40,583 bases of DNA from Nitrosomonas oligotropha (GCF_009833085.1 NZ_QRBZ01000030.1:1-40583); one strand, 5' to 3'. Shown: positions 26,102 to 36,249, counted from the first letter of the stretch. Notes: a model not told the origin generated them from the letters alone. A program made the numbers and translations.

Positions 26102-26319
26102 TTTTCTGCAACGTATACTTCCAAGATCACAAAACTTCTTTATCTCAGCTTTCGAGATAGCGATTCTTCAAAAAATAAGCTTAGGCAAATCGTATCGCGC
26201 CGGGATTGCCTTGTATATTAGTAAAACCATTATTATTTAATGGGAAAAAATGCCAATCGTTGCAGATAATTTCATTACAATTCAATAGCAAATGGATTGT
26301 ATTTTTAAAGACAAAAAAC

Positions 26320-26358
26320 TTACTTAGATTAAGTAAATTACTTACATTAAATAAGTAA
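26320..26358. promoter_or_regulatory. Operator-like array of four TTACTTA half sites
   Basis: TTACTTA (26320-26326) and TAAGTAA (26330-26336) form a perfect inverted repeat with a 3-base spacer. One base later TTACTTA (26338-26344) and TAAGTAA (26352-26358) repeat the pattern with a 7-base spacer. Four identical 7-base half sites in 39 bases suggest cooperative binding of a regulator. The nearest downstream gene is the transporter. Confidence 0.5.
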
Positions 26359-26515
26359 AAGCTTTAGATTTTTCCTAATTTAGTTTCCGCATAAATTCAC
26401 TCAAGATAGCTTTATATTTGAATTTAATTTAACATATTCAATAAATTAGACGACTCTAAAAAACCTAATCGATAAAAATCCAATAAAGCTTATTTTCAAT
26501 GAAGAGAATAGATAT

Positions 26516-26565
26516 AAAAAAAGAGATCGGCTGCTGAACCGCTTACGGATAGCTACAACAAGCCG
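26516..26565 (-). terminator. Possible terminator of the nadD-rng operon
   Basis: On the minus strand CGGCT and AGCCG (26561-26565 and 26528-26532) enclose an inner CCG-TAAG-CGG stem flanked by GCT/AGC, and a run of seven T follows at 26516-26522. The structure lies about 200 bases after the rng stop in the right direction. The outer stem is short, so the call is tentative. Confidence 0.4.
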
Positions 26566-26771
26566 AGGTAGGAAAAGTGATAAGAAATCGCTATGGGTAA
26601 AACGGAGATAAGTGACACAACATTTTACTTATATCGTTCTAAGTATCCGCTTGATATACGGATTAGACTGCAAGTTATTGAAAAATTATAATAATACAGA
26701 AATAATTACAGATTGAATCGATTTTTGATACCGGAGCAAGACTGCGAAGTAATGGCAAAAACCGCACTCCG

Positions 26772-28220
26772 CTACATTAGTATCACATCATACTGCTCTT
26801 GCGTATACGATTCCTCGACCTGCAAGCTGATCGGTTTCGCAATGAAATCACCGAGTTGAGCTAAGCTTTGCGATTCTTCATCCAAGAACAAATCGATGAC
26901 TTGCTGTGATGCCAGAATACGGAATTCATTGGCTTCAAATTGTCTGGCCTCGCGCAGCAGTTCACGCAATATTTCGTAACAAATGGTTTGCGCGGTTCTG
27001 ATTTCCCCCCGCCCCTGACAAGTCGAACAGGTTTCGCATAGCACGTGCGCAAGACTTTCCCGGGTTCGCTTGCGTGTCATTTCAACCAACCCCAGCGCAC
27101 TGAATCCATTGACGGTTATGCGCGTGCGATCCTTGGATAGTGCTTTGTTGAATTCCGCCAGAACAGCCTGCTTATGTTCCTCGGAATCCATATCGATGAA
27201 ATCGATAATGATAATGCCACCGAGATTACGCAGACGTAGCTGTCTGGCAATGACCTGAGCGGCTTCCAGGTTGGTTTTAAAAATAGTGTCGTCAAAATTG
27301 CGTACACCGACAAATCCGCCAGTATTGACATCCATTGTGGTCAGTGCTTCGGTCTGATCGATGATCAAATATCCACCGGACTTTAGATTGACACGTTTGG
27401 CCAACGACTTTTCGATTTCTTCTTCCACACCGTACAAATCGAATAACGGACGATCTCCTGTATACAGCACGATACGTTCGGCGATGTAAGTCATGTAACT
27501 GTGTGCAAAGCGAATCAGCCGTTGATAATTCTCCCGCGAATCCACAAGAATCCGGGTGGAATCTTCATCTACAAAATCACGCAATACCCGGTGACTAAGA
27601 TCCAGATCCTGATAAAGCAAAACAGGCGCTGCGATCGTCACCGACTTCTGTTGAATGTCGCGCCATAAGCGGTGCAGATACTCCAGATCGGCACGCAAAT
27701 CGGCCTCGTCAGCAGTTTCCGCCATGGTGCGGATAATATATCCACCTTTTTCTTCCGCCGGTAAAATCTGCTGCAGCTTTTCGCGCAACAACTCGCGTTC
27801 ACCTTCAATACGTTGAGAAATACCGATATGAGATTCTTGTGGCAGGTACACCAGCAAACGGCCCGCCAGGCTTATTTGCGTGGACAACCGCGCGCCTTTG
27901 GTGCCAATCGCGTCCTTGATCACCTGCACCAGGATGCTGTTCCCTTCGTATAACAGTTTTTCAATGGGCTTGGCCGCATCGCCTTCCGGATTGGAATCAC
28001 GGATATCCGCCACATGTAAGAAAGCAGCGCGATCCAAACCAATATCGACAAAAGCCGATTGCATCCCCGGCAAAACGCGGCTGACACGGCCGTTATAGAT
28101 ATTCCCGACAATGCCTCGGCCGCTTGTCCGTTCAATGTGAAGTTCCTGCGTCACTCCTTGCTCTAAGATTGCTACCCGGGTTTCTTGCGGCGTGATATTA
28201 ACAAGAATCTCATTGCTCAT
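26772..28220 (-). CDS. rng: Ribonuclease G
   Basis: An endoribonuclease that matures the 5' end of 16S rRNA and degrades some mRNAs. The 482-residue protein has an S1 RNA-binding domain (about 35-125, GIVGNIYNGRVSRVLPGMQS), then the catalytic domain with the Mg-binding acidic residues in TTMDVNTGGFVG and IIIDFIDMDSEEHK, and the zinc-link cysteines in LCETCSTCQGRG. Length fits RNase G rather than the longer RNase E. I start it at the ATG at 28220, matching homologues that begin MSNEILVN-like, not the TTG at 28226. It ends the nadD-rsfS-rlmH-maf-rng run. Confidence 0.96.
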   Translation of the reverse strand: MSNEILVNITPQETRVAILEQGVTQELHIERTSGRGIVGNIYNGRVSRVLPGMQSAFVDIGLDRAAFLHVADIRDSNPEGDAAKPIEKLLYEGNSILVQVIKDAIGTKGARLSTQISLAGRLLVYLPQESHIGISQRIEGERELLREKLQQILPAEEKGGYIIRTMAETADEADLRADLEYLHRLWRDIQQKSVTIAAPVLLYQDLDLSHRVLRDFVDEDSTRILVDSRENYQRLIRFAHSYMTYIAERIVLYTGDRPLFDLYGVEEEIEKSLAKRVNLKSGGYLIIDQTEALTTMDVNTGGFVGVRNFDDTIFKTNLEAAQVIARQLRLRNLGGIIIIDFIDMDSEEHKQAVLAEFNKALSKDRTRITVNGFSALGLVEMTRKRTRESLAHVLCETCSTCQGRGEIRTAQTICYEILRELLREARQFEANEFRILASQQVIDLFLDEESQSLAQLGDFIAKPISLQVEESYTQEQYDVILM

Positions 28221-28275
28221 AGTCAATACAATTAGCTCTCAAACAAATCAGACTTAAGATCGTGCTGCAACAATC

Positions 28276-28896
28276 TTATTGGAAAATTTCTATACCGGCT
28301 TCTGCCAGCAACTGCGCTGTTTCATAGAGCGGCAAACCCATAATACCGCTATAACTGCCTGACATCTCAACAATAAAGGCGGCCGCCATACCTTGAATGG
28401 CATATGCGCCTGCCTTATCCAGCGCATTATTATTCGCTAAATAACTACGAATCTCCCGTTCGCTGATTTCACGAAACCGTACCGTTGACGCCGACAACCG
28501 CATTTGCACATCATCCTTCACGCCGACACCGATCGCCGTCAGAACCTGGTGCGTGCGGCCTGACAAGATTTTCAGCATTTCTTCGGCATGTGCATTGTTC
28601 TTTGGTTTCCCGAGAATACATCCGTCAATTGTCACAATGGTATCAGCCACCAATACCGGCAGAACCGGTAAGTGGCGTTGCATAATCCGCTTCCAGCCGG
28701 CATTCGCTTTGGCCCGCGCCACCCGGTAGATATAATCGGACGGAGCTTCATCCGCCAGCGGCTGTTCATCGATATCGATGGCGCGCCCTAGTGTTTCGCG
28801 CATCATCAATAAATTGAACTTCACCCCAATTTGCCTTAACAATTCACGTCGTCTGGGACTTCTCGATGCAAGATAAATCTGGTTCTCAGTGAGCAT
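28276..28896 (-). CDS. maf: Maf-family nucleoside triphosphate pyrophosphatase
   Basis: Hydrolyses dTTP, UTP or modified nucleotides to monophosphates, a housekeeping role. The 206-residue protein has the nucleotide-binding start IYLASRSPRRRELLRQIGV and the catalytic VLVADTIVTIDG, followed by KPKNNAHAEEML and the C-terminal YSGIMGLPLYET. The SPRRxELLxQxGV form resembles the YhdE (dTTP/UTP) branch more than YceF. The ATG at 28896 is preferred over the TTG at 28905. It lies between rlmH and rng on the same strand. Confidence 0.93.
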   Translation of the reverse strand: MLTENQIYLASRSPRRRELLRQIGVKFNLLMMRETLGRAIDIDEQPLADEAPSDYIYRVARAKANAGWKRIMQRHLPVLPVLVADTIVTIDGCILGKPKNNAHAEEMLKILSGRTHQVLTAIGVGVKDDVQMRLSASTVRFREISEREIRSYLANNNALDKAGAYAIQGMAAAFIVEMSGSYSGIMGLPLYETAQLLAEAGIEIFQ

Positions 28897-28997
28897 TACA
28901 GTCAACCATCGCTTTCAATCGGAATTTCATCATTTCGTTCATTGTATTTTAAAACCTGATCACCATGCAGCACGCGTTCACATTGCCGTGATCCAGT

Positions 28998-29468
28998 TCA
29001 TGCGCGATGGTAAGGATGGTTTTTGTTAATCGACACGGCGCGATAGATCTGTTCCGCCAGCAGCACACGAACCAGACCATGCGGTAATGTAAACTTCGAC
29101 AATGCGATCAGTTCATGTGCGGTTCGCTTGATATCACCATGCAATCCATCGGCGCCGCCAATGACGAATGCAATGGCTTCACCTGCTGCCATCCATGTGT
29201 TGATCACATTGGCGAATTGCACTGTTGTCCACTGCTGGCCCCGTTCATCAAGAGCCACAATGTGGCAGTGCGGCGGTAAAACGGCTCGAATCCGTTGGGC
29301 TTCCGCTTGCAGAAGCTGTTCGACCGGTTTTCCGCCACCCCGCTTTTCCGGCTTAATCTCGATTAAGTTGACATTAATTTCATGCGGCAAGCGTTTGGCA
29401 TATTCGGCATAACCTGCTTCTACCCAATCCGGCATTTTGTTTCCAACCGCGAGTATAAAAAATTTCAT
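28998..29468 (-). CDS. rlmH: 23S rRNA (pseudouridine1915-N3)-methyltransferase RlmH
   Basis: Methylates pseudouridine 1915 in helix 69 of 23S rRNA, using S-adenosylmethionine. The 156-residue SPOUT protein begins [20 protein letters not shown] and has the conserved [13 protein letters not shown] and the C-terminal [17 protein letters not shown], which form the trefoil-knot cofactor site, ending NKNHPYHRA. Full length and intact. It follows rsfS by 35 bases. Confidence 0.97.
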   Translation of the reverse strand: MKFFILAVGNKMPDWVEAGYAEYAKRLPHEINVNLIEIKPEKRGGGKPVEQLLQAEAQRIRAVLPPHCHIVALDERGQQWTTVQFANVINTWMAAGEAIAFVIGGADGLHGDIKRTAHELIALSKFTLPHGLVRVLLAEQIYRAVSINKNHPYHRA

Positions 29469-29503
29469 GACTCGAAGAAATCGATTGATCGTGCTTTAGC
29501 GCG

Positions 29504-29830
29504 TTAATTGCGCTCAGACCATAGTGCTTTCAGATTGTAATATTCGCGTACAGCGGGCAGCATGATATGCACAATCACATCGCCCAAATCAACAAGCAAC
29601 CACTCCCCGGTCTGCTCCCCTTCCATGCTGTAAACCTTTCCCCCGGCGGCTTTAACTTTTTCTTGCACATTATGGGCCAGCGCTTTGGTCTGACGGGACG
29701 AATCGGCACTGGCGATAATGATATATCCAAACATTGAAGTGATTTTGGATACATTGAGCACATCAATATCGTGTGCTTTGATTTCCTCCAAAGCATCGAC
29801 AATGACAGGTACCAGTTTCTCTGAATTCAT
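29504..29830 (-). CDS. rsfS: Ribosomal silencing factor RsfS
   Basis: Binds ribosomal protein L14 and blocks subunit joining when nutrients are scarce. The 108-residue protein shows the family core IDVLNVSKITSMFGYIIIAS, DSSRQTKALAHNVQEKVK, and the WLLVDLGDVIVHIML end. It overlaps nadD by four bases (ATGA), the widely conserved nadD-rsfS-rlmH order. Confidence 0.96.
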   Translation of the reverse strand: MNSEKLVPVIVDALEEIKAHDIDVLNVSKITSMFGYIIIASADSSRQTKALAHNVQEKVKAAGGKVYSMEGEQTGEWLLVDLGDVIVHIMLPAVREYYNLKALWSERN

Positions 29831-30504
29831 AGGTTCCCAGTGTATAAACGATTGAATTTAATATACTCAGCAACGTTATCGGGCAGCAGGTAGCGTATGC
29901 TTTTCCCGGCGCCGATCAACAGCCGTATTTGTGAAGCCGATATTTCCAGCAGCGATGTTTGCGCCATATAAATAAAACCGCAGGATTGCGATTCCAAGTC
30001 GCTGACATCGTTGACGCAGCGGGAAGACAACACCTTCCGCACCTCGTCGGGCAAATTCTGATCTTCCTGGATGGCAACAAAGCCTGGCCGGGTAACCACG
30101 ATGAAATGACACAAATCGAATAACTCATGCCATTCAGACCATTGATTAATCTTAGCAAAGGCATCGATTCCCAATACGAAGCAAAGCGCGGTGTTATCTC
30201 CCAACTCGCGCCGGTATTCCCGCATCGATTGCACCGTTGTGCTGACTCCGGGCCGGTTGATTTCCCGTTCATCGAGCGAAAACCGGTTGTTATCCTGGAT
30301 GGCCAGCCGCACCATGGCTGTGCGATGCCCTCTCGATGCCGTGGGCGCAGTACGTAACCGGGGCGCGCCCGAAGGAACAAAAATCATGCGCTTTAAACCG
30401 GCGATATCCAGCAGTTCTTCAGCGACGCGTAAATGTCCGTAATGGATAGGATCAAATGTCCCGCCATAAATGCCAATCAGAGGAAACTTATCGGTAACAG
30501 CCAT
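29827..30504 (-). CDS. nadD: Nicotinate-nucleotide adenylyltransferase NadD
   Basis: Converts nicotinate mononucleotide and ATP to deamido-NAD in NAD synthesis. The 225-residue protein has the nucleotidyl transferase signature IGIYGGTFDPIHYGHLRVAE at the start and ISASQIRLLIGAG near the C-terminus, with DAFAKINQWSEWHEL in the middle. It is the first gene of the nadD-rsfS-rlmH-maf-rng run and follows aceF by 30 bases. No strong ribosome binding site is visible before its ATG. Confidence 0.96.
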   Translation of the reverse strand: MAVTDKFPLIGIYGGTFDPIHYGHLRVAEELLDIAGLKRMIFVPSGAPRLRTAPTASRGHRTAMVRLAIQDNNRFSLDEREINRPGVSTTVQSMREYRRELGDNTALCFVLGIDAFAKINQWSEWHELFDLCHFIVVTRPGFVAIQEDQNLPDEVRKVLSSRCVNDVSDLESQSCGFIYMAQTSLLEISASQIRLLIGAGKSIRYLLPDNVAEYIKFNRLYTGNL

Positions 30505-30534
30505 GGTTGTGAATAAAGAAATTAACGATACGGA

Positions 30535-31842
30535 TCATAGCAACGCCAAACGCATATCGGTCAACACTTCCGACAGATGCGTCGTGAAACGGGCCGCCGT
30601 TGCGCCATCGATGACACGATGGTCATAGGACAGCGACAAAGGCAGCATTAAGCGGGGCACAAATTGGTGATCGCGATAAACCGGTTTGATACTGGCCTTG
30701 GAAATACCCAAAATGGCCACTTCCGGTGCATTGATGATGGGTGTAAAAGCTGTCCCGCCAATACCACCCAGGCTGGAGATGGTAAAGCTCGCGCCTTGCA
30801 TGTCAGTGGGTTTTAACTTGCCATCGCGCGCCAGTGCCGACAATCTCGCCAATTCTTCGGCGATGACGATGATTCCTTTCTGATCGACATCCTTAATGAC
30901 CGGCACCACCAATCCATTGGCGGTATCCACGGCAAAGCCAAGATGGTAATAATGCTTGACGATTAGATTAGCTTCACCATTGCTATCGTTATCCAGTGAC
31001 GCGTTGAATTCGGGAAATTTCTTCAAAGGCGCGATTAACGCTTTCATCAAGAAAGCCAGTAAGGTCAGTTTGACTCTATTTTCTTTACCGCTATCGTTGG
31101 ATTCTTTCCGCAATGCTTCTAAATCGGTGATATCCGCTTCGTCAAACTGCGTCACGTGCGGAATCATCACCCAGTTGCGGTGTAAATTCGCGCCGGAAAT
31201 TTGTTTAATACGCGTTAACGGTTTTAGCTCAACCGGACCAAACTTGGCAAAATTCACCTGCGGCCAAGGCAGCAGATTCAATGCCGCACCCGTTCCGGCG
31301 CCACGGGATTTTGACAATTCGGCTTTTACATACGCCTGCACATCCTCTTTGAGAATGCGGTGTTTGGGGCCGCTGCCGGTAATCAAATCGAGATTGACGC
31401 CGAGTTCCCGTGCAAAGCGGCGGATCGACGGACTGGCATGCGCTTTGGATGGAGCATTGCTCACTGTGGATACGATTTGCGGCAGGTTCTGCGGTGGCTG
31501 GTTTACAACCGGTTTGGCGTCGTGTTGCGGCTGCGGTGCGATTTCCTTTTGAACTGAGGCAGTCTCAGCAACATCAAAGTGTGTTTCCGCTCGATTGTCA
31601 TCGGAAACTTCCAGGGTCAACACGGTGCTGCCTTGCGATACCTTGTCACCCGCTTTGACCAATATTTCCTTCACCAAACCGGGATAAGGCGCTGGAATTT
31701 CAATCGTCGCTTTGTCGGATTCGAGCGTGATCAGGGAATCTTCGGCCTTTACCCTATCGCCCGCTTTAACCAGCACTTCGATAACCGGCACTTCTTTAAA
31801 GTCGCCGATATCCGGAATGAGCACTTTTTTTAATTCAGCCAC
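30535..31842 (-). CDS. aceF: Pyruvate dehydrogenase E2, dihydrolipoamide acetyltransferase
   Basis: Transfers the acetyl group to coenzyme A in the pyruvate dehydrogenase complex. The 435 residues hold one lipoyl domain (about 3-75, lipoyl Lys44 in LESDKATIEIP), a Pro/Ala-rich linker, an E3-binding domain (about 137-172, SPSIRRFARELGV) and a catalytic domain ending in SYDHRVIDGATAARF (His408, Asp412). One lipoyl domain is fewer than the three in E. coli. The start codon is GTG at 31842, with GAGGAAAG just upstream. It follows aceE by 72 bases. No E3 gene is in the window. Confidence 0.96.
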   Translation of the reverse strand: MAELKKVLIPDIGDFKEVPVIEVLVKAGDRVKAEDSLITLESDKATIEIPAPYPGLVKEILVKAGDKVSQGSTVLTLEVSDDNRAETHFDVAETASVQKEIAPQPQHDAKPVVNQPPQNLPQIVSTVSNAPSKAHASPSIRRFARELGVNLDLITGSGPKHRILKEDVQAYVKAELSKSRGAGTGAALNLLPWPQVNFAKFGPVELKPLTRIKQISGANLHRNWVMIPHVTQFDEADITDLEALRKESNDSGKENRVKLTLLAFLMKALIAPLKKFPEFNASLDNDSNGEANLIVKHYYHLGFAVDTANGLVVPVIKDVDQKGIIVIAEELARLSALARDGKLKPTDMQGASFTISSLGGIGGTAFTPIINAPEVAILGISKASIKPVYRDHQFVPRLMLPLSLSYDHRVIDGATAARFTTHLSEVLTDMRLALL

Positions 31843-31914
31843 ACGCTTTCCTCACACACCTTCGAATGGGAGAATGCAATGACGCACATTCATTGTTGTT
31901 GATCCATCACCGGT

Positions 31915-34581
31915 CTAGCTGGTCGCCGGATTGGATTTTTCCGGATCGATACCATACTTCTCAATGGCTTGAGTGACTTGCTGCTGGGTGATTTTTCCTT
32001 CTTCCGATAATGCCTTGAGTGCCGCCACGGTAATATAGAACCGGTCCACTTCAAAGAAATGGCGCAGTTTCTGGCGCGTATCCGAGCGGCCGAAACCATC
32101 GGTTCCTAACACGCGATACCTGCCCGGCACAAATTCACGAATCTGATCCGCATAGATTTTCATATAATCCGTCGCGGCCACTACGGGGCCTTTTCTGCCG
32201 TTAAGACAATTTTCCACGTGCGATTCTTTTGCCGGTTGTTGCGGATGCAGCATATTCCAGCGGGTGACAGCCAGGGCCTCGCGTCTTAATTCATTGAAAC
32301 TGGTCACACTCCAGACATCGGCGTGCACGGCATAGTCTTGTTTCAGTATTTCCGCAGCGGCAATCACTTCGCGCAGGATTGTCCCGGCGCCGAGCAATTG
32401 CACACGCAGCGTTTCAGCATTCGCATCCGCTGCACTGAATAAATACATGCCTTTTAAAATGTCTTTTTCGGCACCGGCCGGCATCTCGGGGTGAGTGTAG
32501 TTTTCATTCATCACCGTGATGTAATAATAGATATCTTCCTGTTCCTGATACATCCGGCGCAGTCCATCCTGGATAATCACAGCTAGCTCATACGCAAATG
32601 CCGGATCGTACGCTACACAGTTGGGAATCGTCGAAGCAACGACATGACTGTGCCCGTCCTCGTGCTGTAACCCCTCGCCATTCAATGTCGTACGCCCTGC
32701 CGTTCCGCCCAGTAAAAAACCGCGGCAACGCATGTCACCGGCGGCCCACGCCAAATCACCGATACGCTGAAACCCGAACATGGAATAAAAAATAAAAAAC
32801 GGGATCATTTGGATCCCATGCGTGCTATAGGCTGTCGCTGCGGCGATCCAGGATGACATGGCGCCCGCTTCGCAGATACCTTCCTGCAAAATTTGCCCAT
32901 GCTTGTCTTCCTTGTAATACATCAGCTGATCCGCATCCTGCGGTGTATACAATTGACCGCTCGAAGACCAGATACCCAATTGCCGGAACATTCCCTCCAT
33001 GCCAAACGTACGCGATTCATCCGCGACAATCGGTACGATATGCCGGCCGATTTGCTTGTCTTTCACCAGAATATTCAAGATGCGCACAAACGCCATCGTG
33101 GTCGACGATTCGTGCCCTTCGCCGCTGGCCTTCAACAGCGCTTGAAAAGCGGACAACGGTGGCACCTGCAATGCTTCCGCGCGCGTTTTACGGCGGTGAA
33201 AAGTGCCGCCCAACGCCTTGCGCCGCTCGCGCATATAGATGAATTCCGGCGAATCCTCGGCAAACGTCAAATAAGGGATTTCGTCGATCTTGTCGTCGGG
33301 AATATCCAAACCAAAACGATTGCGGAACGCTTTTAACGAAGTCGTTCCCATTTTTTTCTGTTGATGGGTAATATTCTGCGCCTCACCGGCTTCGCCCATG
33401 CCATACCCTTTGATCGTTTTGGCCAGAATGACGGTCGGTTGCCCGGTATGTTTGGCCGCAGCCGCATACGCCGCGTAGACTTTATAAGGATCATGCCCGC
33501 CACGATTCAACCGCCAGATATCGTCGTCCGACATATTGGCGACCATTTCCAGCAATTCCGGGTATTTGCCGAAGAAGTGCTCACGCACATACGCACCGTC
33601 TCTGGCCTTGAAGTTCTGGTATTCGCCATCGACGCACTCCATCATGCGTTTTTGCAATAAACCCTTGGTATCTTTAGCTAATAATGGATCCCAATACGAC
33701 CCCCAGATCACCTTGATGACATTCCAACCGGCGCCGCGAAAAGCGCCTTCCAGTTCCTGGATGACTTTGCCGTTACCGCGCACCGGCCCATCCAGACGTT
33801 GCAGATTGCAATTGACGACAAAAATCAAATTATCCAATTTCTCGCGCGATGCCAATGGAATAGCGCCGAGCGACTCAGGTTCATCCATCTCGCCGTCGCC
33901 CATGAAAGCCCAGATTTTACGGCCGTCGGTATTGACCAACCCGCGACTGCCCAGGTATTTCATGAAGCGCGCCTGATAAATCGCCATTAACGGTCCAAGC
34001 CCCATGGAAACGGTGGGAAACTGCCAGAAATCAGGCATCAGCCATGGATGCGGATACGAAGACAAACCATTTCCACCGGTTTCCTGGCGGAAATTATCCA
34101 GTTGCTCCTGGCTTAATTCGCCGGATAAAAACGCATAGGCATAAGCACCAGGGGAAGAGTGCCCCTGCACGTAAACCAAATCGCCGCCGTGCGTTTCACA
34201 CGGCGCATGCCAGAAATGATTGTAACCCACGTCGTAAAGCGTCGCGGCCGAGGCAAAACTGGCGATGTGTCCGCCGACATTGGTATTTTTGTTGGCGCGC
34301 AACACCATCGCCATCGCATTCCAGCGGACATACGAGCGAATCCGGTGTTCAATTGCTGTATTGCCCGGCAAATGCTCTTCTTTACCAGGCGGTATGGTGT
34401 TGATATATGCAGTCTTTGCGCTATAAGGCAAGTAAGCCCCGGAACGGCGCGCCTTTTCGATCAGTTTTTCCAGCAGAAAATGAGCACGTTCACCACCGGC
34501 ATTTGCGATGACGGAATCCAGCGCATCCAGCCATTCCTGTGTTTCCTGCGGATCAATGTCCGGTTGCTGTTCCATGTGCAT
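31915..34581 (-). CDS. aceE: Pyruvate dehydrogenase E1, homodimeric type
   Basis: Decarboxylates pyruvate with thiamine diphosphate and reductively acetylates E2. The 888-residue protein is of the homodimeric type, about the length of E. coli AceE. It has the N-terminal E2-binding region, HASPGAYAYAFLSGELSQEQ-like GHSSPGAYAYAF, the cofactor motif MGDGEMDEPES followed by VVNCNLQRLDG, and the C-terminal FNELRREALAVTRWN and GTDGFGRSDTRQKLR. It follows folD by 28 bases and precedes aceF. An ATG two codons downstream is an alternative start. Confidence 0.97.
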   Translation of the reverse strand: MHMEQQPDIDPQETQEWLDALDSVIANAGGERAHFLLEKLIEKARRSGAYLPYSAKTAYINTIPPGKEEHLPGNTAIEHRIRSYVRWNAMAMVLRANKNTNVGGHIASFASAATLYDVGYNHFWHAPCETHGGDLVYVQGHSSPGAYAYAFLSGELSQEQLDNFRQETGGNGLSSYPHPWLMPDFWQFPTVSMGLGPLMAIYQARFMKYLGSRGLVNTDGRKIWAFMGDGEMDEPESLGAIPLASREKLDNLIFVVNCNLQRLDGPVRGNGKVIQELEGAFRGAGWNVIKVIWGSYWDPLLAKDTKGLLQKRMMECVDGEYQNFKARDGAYVREHFFGKYPELLEMVANMSDDDIWRLNRGGHDPYKVYAAYAAAAKHTGQPTVILAKTIKGYGMGEAGEAQNITHQQKKMGTTSLKAFRNRFGLDIPDDKIDEIPYLTFAEDSPEFIYMRERRKALGGTFHRRKTRAEALQVPPLSAFQALLKASGEGHESSTTMAFVRILNILVKDKQIGRHIVPIVADESRTFGMEGMFRQLGIWSSSGQLYTPQDADQLMYYKEDKHGQILQEGICEAGAMSSWIAAATAYSTHGIQMIPFFIFYSMFGFQRIGDLAWAAGDMRCRGFLLGGTAGRTTLNGEGLQHEDGHSHVVASTIPNCVAYDPAFAYELAVIIQDGLRRMYQEQEDIYYYITVMNENYTHPEMPAGAEKDILKGMYLFSAADANAETLRVQLLGAGTILREVIAAAEILKQDYAVHADVWSVTSFNELRREALAVTRWNMLHPQQPAKESHVENCLNGRKGPVVAATDYMKIYADQIREFVPGRYRVLGTDGFGRSDTRQKLRHFFEVDRFYITVAALKALSEEGKITQQQVTQAIEKYGIDPEKSNPATS

Positions 34582-34609
34582 GCACGCTCATTTAAGTTTT
34601 TTAACTTGC

Positions 34610-35476
34610 TTACCCGATTTTAAGACCGGCCTGGGTCCGTTCCGCCGCCAGTATGGTATTACATAGCAGCATGGTGATGGTCATAGGCCCGACACCTCCC
34701 GGAACGGGTGTAATAAAACCCGCTACTTCCTTGACGGTGTCGTAATCGACATCACCGCAGAGCTTCCCATCCGGCAATCGGTTGATACCGACATCAATGA
34801 CAACAGCACCGGGCTTTACCATCTCCGCAGTAACCATGCGCGGTTTTCCGGTCGCCACAACCAGAATATCCGCATTCTTGGTAAATTGCTGCAAATTACG
34901 TGTTTTTGAAGTGCAGATGGTCACCGTAGCGCCTTGCTCCAGCAACATGAACGCCATTGGCTTACCTACAATGTTACTGCGCCCGATCACGACCGCATGC
35001 TGTCCTTCAATCGGAATCCGGTTTCTTTCCAGCATTACCATCACGCCGTACGGTGTACAAGGAGAAAAAATGGTATTACCGGTAACCAATGCGCCGACGT
35101 TATACAGATGAAAACCATCGACATCTTTTTCAACGGCGATGGATGCGATGACGCGGTTATTCTCAAAATGCGCCGGCAACGGCAGTTGAACCAGAATACC
35201 ATGGATGTGCGGATTCTGATTGAGCGCTTGAATACACTGCAATACTTCATCTTGATGGGCATGCTGCGGAAAGTTATGCACTTCGGAATAAATACCGATT
35301 TCGCTGCACGCTTTGACTTTATTCCTGACATAGAGACTGGATGCCGCATTATCGCCAACGATAATGACTGCCAACCCTGGCTTGACACCTGATTGAGTCA
35401 GCTTTTCCGCACGCGCGCTCCATTCAGTCCGCACCAATTCGGCCAATTTCTTACCATCGATAATCTGAGCACTCAT
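34610..35476 (-). CDS. folD: Bifunctional methylenetetrahydrofolate dehydrogenase/cyclohydrolase FolD
   Basis: Interconverts 5,10-methylene-, methenyl- and 10-formyl-tetrahydrofolate with NADP. The 288-residue protein has the catalytic [14 protein letters not shown] with the essential lysine at about 53, [10 protein letters not shown], the Rossmann [16 protein letters not shown], and the C-terminal [16 protein letters not shown]. Full length. It is followed by aceE at 28 bases and preceded by a membrane protein gene at 83 bases, all on one strand. Confidence 0.97.
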   Translation of the reverse strand: MSAQIIDGKKLAELVRTEWSARAEKLTQSGVKPGLAVIIVGDNAASSLYVRNKVKACSEIGIYSEVHNFPQHAHQDEVLQCIQALNQNPHIHGILVQLPLPAHFENNRVIASIAVEKDVDGFHLYNVGALVTGNTIFSPCTPYGVMVMLERNRIPIEGQHAVVIGRSNIVGKPMAFMLLEQGATVTICTSKTRNLQQFTKNADILVVATGKPRMVTAEMVKPGAVVIDVGINRLPDGKLCGDVDYDTVKEVAGFITPVPGGVGPMTITMLLCNTILAAERTQAGLKIG

Positions 35477-35559
35477 TTTTACACCAGCAGCCGGTTGATC
35501 AATCCACGTGAATTTGCTATATACCGAACAATTAGAACACCTTGATTCCGCGAGTAGTG

Positions 35560-36249
35560 CTAACTCGCTTGTTTTGCTTTTTTGATCTTTGTGCGATAGA
35601 TGAAAATACCGATCAAAAATACCGGAATGACAAACAGCGCCGCAGCAATAAGGCCGGACGCAAGTATCGCAATTGTGGTATTTCCCGGCATAAATAAGGT
35701 AACAAACCAGATCACTAAGAAAGCTATCAATAAGCCGCCATACAGCATGATTTTTCTACCGCGGTCATACAAGCGCCAGAACGCGCCGGATACTTGCGTA
35801 TCATCCACGTAATGATCGAATACTTCCGCCAGACTGTTATCACCGGGCTCAGATTCATAACCGATGGCGACCGCCAATGCATTGTGATCTTCTTCAATCT
35901 TGGACATTTTCCTGAGAAACTCAATACGCTTGGCGATTTTCTGCTTGGGCATGCGCTCTTGCACGAAAAATTCCGCCAAAGCCGCGAACGCCAATTCACG
36001 CGCATCGTCAGCGCTTCCCAAGTTTTCCGCGAACTTCCACATGACACCAAACAAATACAGTTGAATGGTCATGTCTTTGAATTCAGGCGCAAAGTCATAA
36101 CCCTTGCTCTTAATAAGCTCAAGTTGCGTAGCCTTGACTTCTTTGGCATGCGCGATACAGGCTTCCATGATTGAAACATCCGGACCTGTCTTATCTGCAA
36201 CCGCTAACTCCTCAGTAGTCTTATCAGAAGCAGCTTTCTTCTTTGTCAT
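35560..36249 (-). CDS. Membrane protein of unknown function, 229 aa
   Basis: I do not recognise the family. The first 20 residues are Lys/Thr/Glu-rich, then a helical cytoplasmic part (about 25-160) with many Ala, Glu and Lys residues, followed by two transmembrane segments (about 168-190 and 193-217) and a basic RTKIKKAKQ tail. There is no signal peptide, so the large domain should be cytoplasmic. GAGG stands before the ATG and a promoter with a perfect TATAAT lies 46 bases upstream. It heads the run that continues with folD, aceE and aceF. Confidence 0.8.
   Translation of the reverse strand: MTKKKAASDKTTEELAVADKTGPDVSIMEACIAHAKEVKATQLELIKSKGYDFAPEFKDMTIQLYLFGVMWKFAENLGSADDARELAFAALAEFFVQERMPKQKIAKRIEFLRKMSKIEEDHNALAVAIGYESEPGDNSLAEVFDHYVDDTQVSGAFWRLYDRGRKIMLYGGLLIAFLVIWFVTLFMPGNTTIAILASGLIAAALFVIPVFLIGIFIYRTKIKKAKQAS

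Larger units (their letters stand above)
25958..26771. other. 814-base AT-rich leader upstream of the transporter
   Basis: No full gene is visible. The region carries a small ORF (26027-26101), an array of TTACTTA/TAAGTAA half sites (26320-26358) and a terminator-like structure for the upstream rng operon (26516-26565). It is unusually long for this compact neighbourhood and probably holds the promoter and control sites of the transporter operon. Confidence 0.6.
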
